The translations under genes were made by a program, and so were the position numbers. Below the pieces are notes generated by a model. It saw only the letters and a program-made list of their open reading frames with translations. It had not been told where the DNA came from and did no database searches. DNA of 6,148 bases from Synergistaceae bacterium (lineage in GTDB: Bacteria; Synergistota; Synergistia; Synergistales; Aminobacteriaceae). Where the stretch lies: assembly GCA_017455085.1 (NCBI GenBank), contig JAFTBT010000032.1, positions 1 to 6,148 of the forward strand. The letters are read 5' to 3'. Below, one piece after another: positions 5,146-6,148 of this stretch (its first letter is position 1; each line of letters starts with the position of its first letter).

Positions 5146-6148
5146 CGGCCAAGTGTATGTTCTGGTTAGCGGTCATGATTCCTGCTGTAGTGTTCGCAGT
5201 TACACCGGTGCTTGCCTCGCAGAAAGATTCTCCCCTCATCGTCAGGCTAAAGACCATCAGCACATCCCGAAAAATCTTCTGCCTGCTCAACTCCGGGATG
5301 CTCTGCGAATTATGCTCCATGTACACGAGATACATCATTGCTCCGTACGAATCCACAAGCCACGCATTCACTGACAGTTCAGAGATTCCGGCTCTGGCAT
5401 TTCTGGGAATGGCCGTGATTGTCGGCGCGGTGTTCTGGAGGACTCTCACAGTCAAGTTCCCCGTACTCATGAACGAGGACCGTATAGCCGGAGTGTGGCG
5501 GTATATGTTCATTGCTCCTCTGGTGATGAGTATAGTGATTCACTGGATGACCCCTCTTCGTCCCGCAGTGGTCATGACCGGAAGAGTCAGGCCTGTAGCT
5601 ATGGCACTGGTTACGTTCGTGATGGCGGCAGCGTTCATGTTCTACCATATATTTTGGTGGGCAACAGTCAGATTCACCGAGAGTGCAAGGCTTCAGCAGG
5701 AAAATACTTTTTTGCAGATGGAGGCCAAACGCTACAACGAGATGCAAAGCTATGTGAACTATGCCCGCGAACTCAGGCACAACTTCAGGCAGCATATCTT
5801 AGTGATCATCAGCCTCGCAGATTCCGGACAGCTCACTGAACTCAGGGAGTACCTCTCACAGTTCACGGACATGCACACACAAAGCTACAGGTTCTTTTGC
5901 GCGAATCATGCTGTTGATGCTGTGGCGTCGCACTATGACCGAGTCGCAGGGACTCAGGATACGGCCATAAACTGGAGGCTTGAGCTGCCTCGTGAGCTTG
6001 CTGTTATGGAGGCGGATTACTGCGCTGTGTTCGGCAACCTGATCGAGAATGCACTAGCTGCTGTGAAAACTCTCCCTCCGGAATCCAGAAAGATTAATGT
6101 GATTTCGTCTATGCTCTCACAGTACATGACCGGAATCTCAATCGATAA
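5142..6148 (+). CDS. GHKL-type sensor histidine kinase, C-terminus beyond window
   Basis: From ATG5142, overlapping the regulator stop, 335 codons stay open to the window edge. Hydrophobic segments lie at about residues 6-24, 81-99, 119-138 and 151-175, with a less hydrophobic one near 46-67, giving a membrane-bound sensor of roughly four or five spans. A short linker rich in Q and E (about 180-205) leads to the phosphorylation site LRHNFRQHI, with H213 the likely acceptor. YLSQF and FFCANHAVDAVASHY follow, then the N box NLIENALAA (299-307). The window ends at ISID, probably entering the G1 part of the ATP-binding site. The order matches AgrC/ComD-like kinases, which phosphorylate LytTR regulators such as its neighbour. 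The signal is unknown; a peptide is typical of relatives, but no peptide gene is visible here. The natural length would be somewhat over 400 residues. Confidence 0.9.
   Translation, partial: MTAKCMFWLAVMIPAVVFAVTPVLASQKDSPLIVRLKTISTSRKIFCLLNSGMLCELCSMYTRYIIAPYESTSHAFTDSSEIPALAFLGMAVIVGAVFWRTLTVKFPVLMNEDRIAGVWRYMFIAPLVMSIVIHWMTPLRPAVVMTGRVRPVAMALVTFVMAAAFMFYHIFWWATVRFTESARLQQENTFLQMEAKRYNEMQSYVNYARELRHNFRQHILVIISLADSGQLTELREYLSQFTDMHTQSYRFFCANHAVDAVASHYDRVAGTQDTAINWRLELPRELAVMEADYCAVFGNLIENALAAVKTLPPESRKINVISSMLSQYMTGISID

Overview
The window looks like part of a bacterial chromosome with moderate GC, probably from an anaerobic gut- or rumen-type bacterium. The gene mix (TAXI-type solute-binding protein, PdxA2/DUF1537 sugar-acid genes, LytTR/GHKL two-component pair) would fit Synergistota or Clostridia. 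That placement is inference only; there is no rRNA or other marker gene here.

The left two thirds are a tightly spaced minus-strand gene cluster, read from about 4344 down to 165. In transcription order it holds: a gutted remnant of a DUF1537 four-carbon acid-sugar kinase (3973-4344); a 240-bp spacer with a 39-bp tandem repeat; an intact PdxA2-type dehydrogenase (2659-3732); an intact PAP2 membrane phosphatase (1776-2657); a frameshifted TAXI-family solute-binding protein (814-1772); a short-chain dehydrogenase wrecked by frameshifts and deletions (344-804); and a small one-helix membrane ORF with no normal start codon (165-332). At the left edge, the AT-rich 5' end of a tnpB-type (IS200/IS605 OrfB) gene begins at 149 and leaves the window.

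In working relatives, the kinase and PdxA2 act in sequence on a four-carbon sugar acid: phosphorylation, then oxidation and decarboxylation to dihydroxyacetone phosphate. A solute-binding protein and an SDR would plausibly supply uptake and an accessory oxidation. Here the kinase, binding protein and SDR are all broken while PdxA2 and PAP2 read cleanly, so the cluster appears to be a catabolic operon in decay.

The right third is a plus-strand two-component operon facing away from the cluster: a LytTR-family response regulator (4405-5145) followed, with an ATGA overlap, by a GHKL-type sensor histidine kinase (5142 to the window end, truncated there). A candidate promoter overlaps the start of the decayed kinase gene. 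No signal-peptide gene or processing protease of the agr type is visible.

I found no convincing undescribed defence or mobile system. The most unusual items are the selective decay around an intact pdxA2, the 39-bp (13-codon) repeat in its leader, and a TnpB right-end-like sequence lying directly upstream of a tnpB start.
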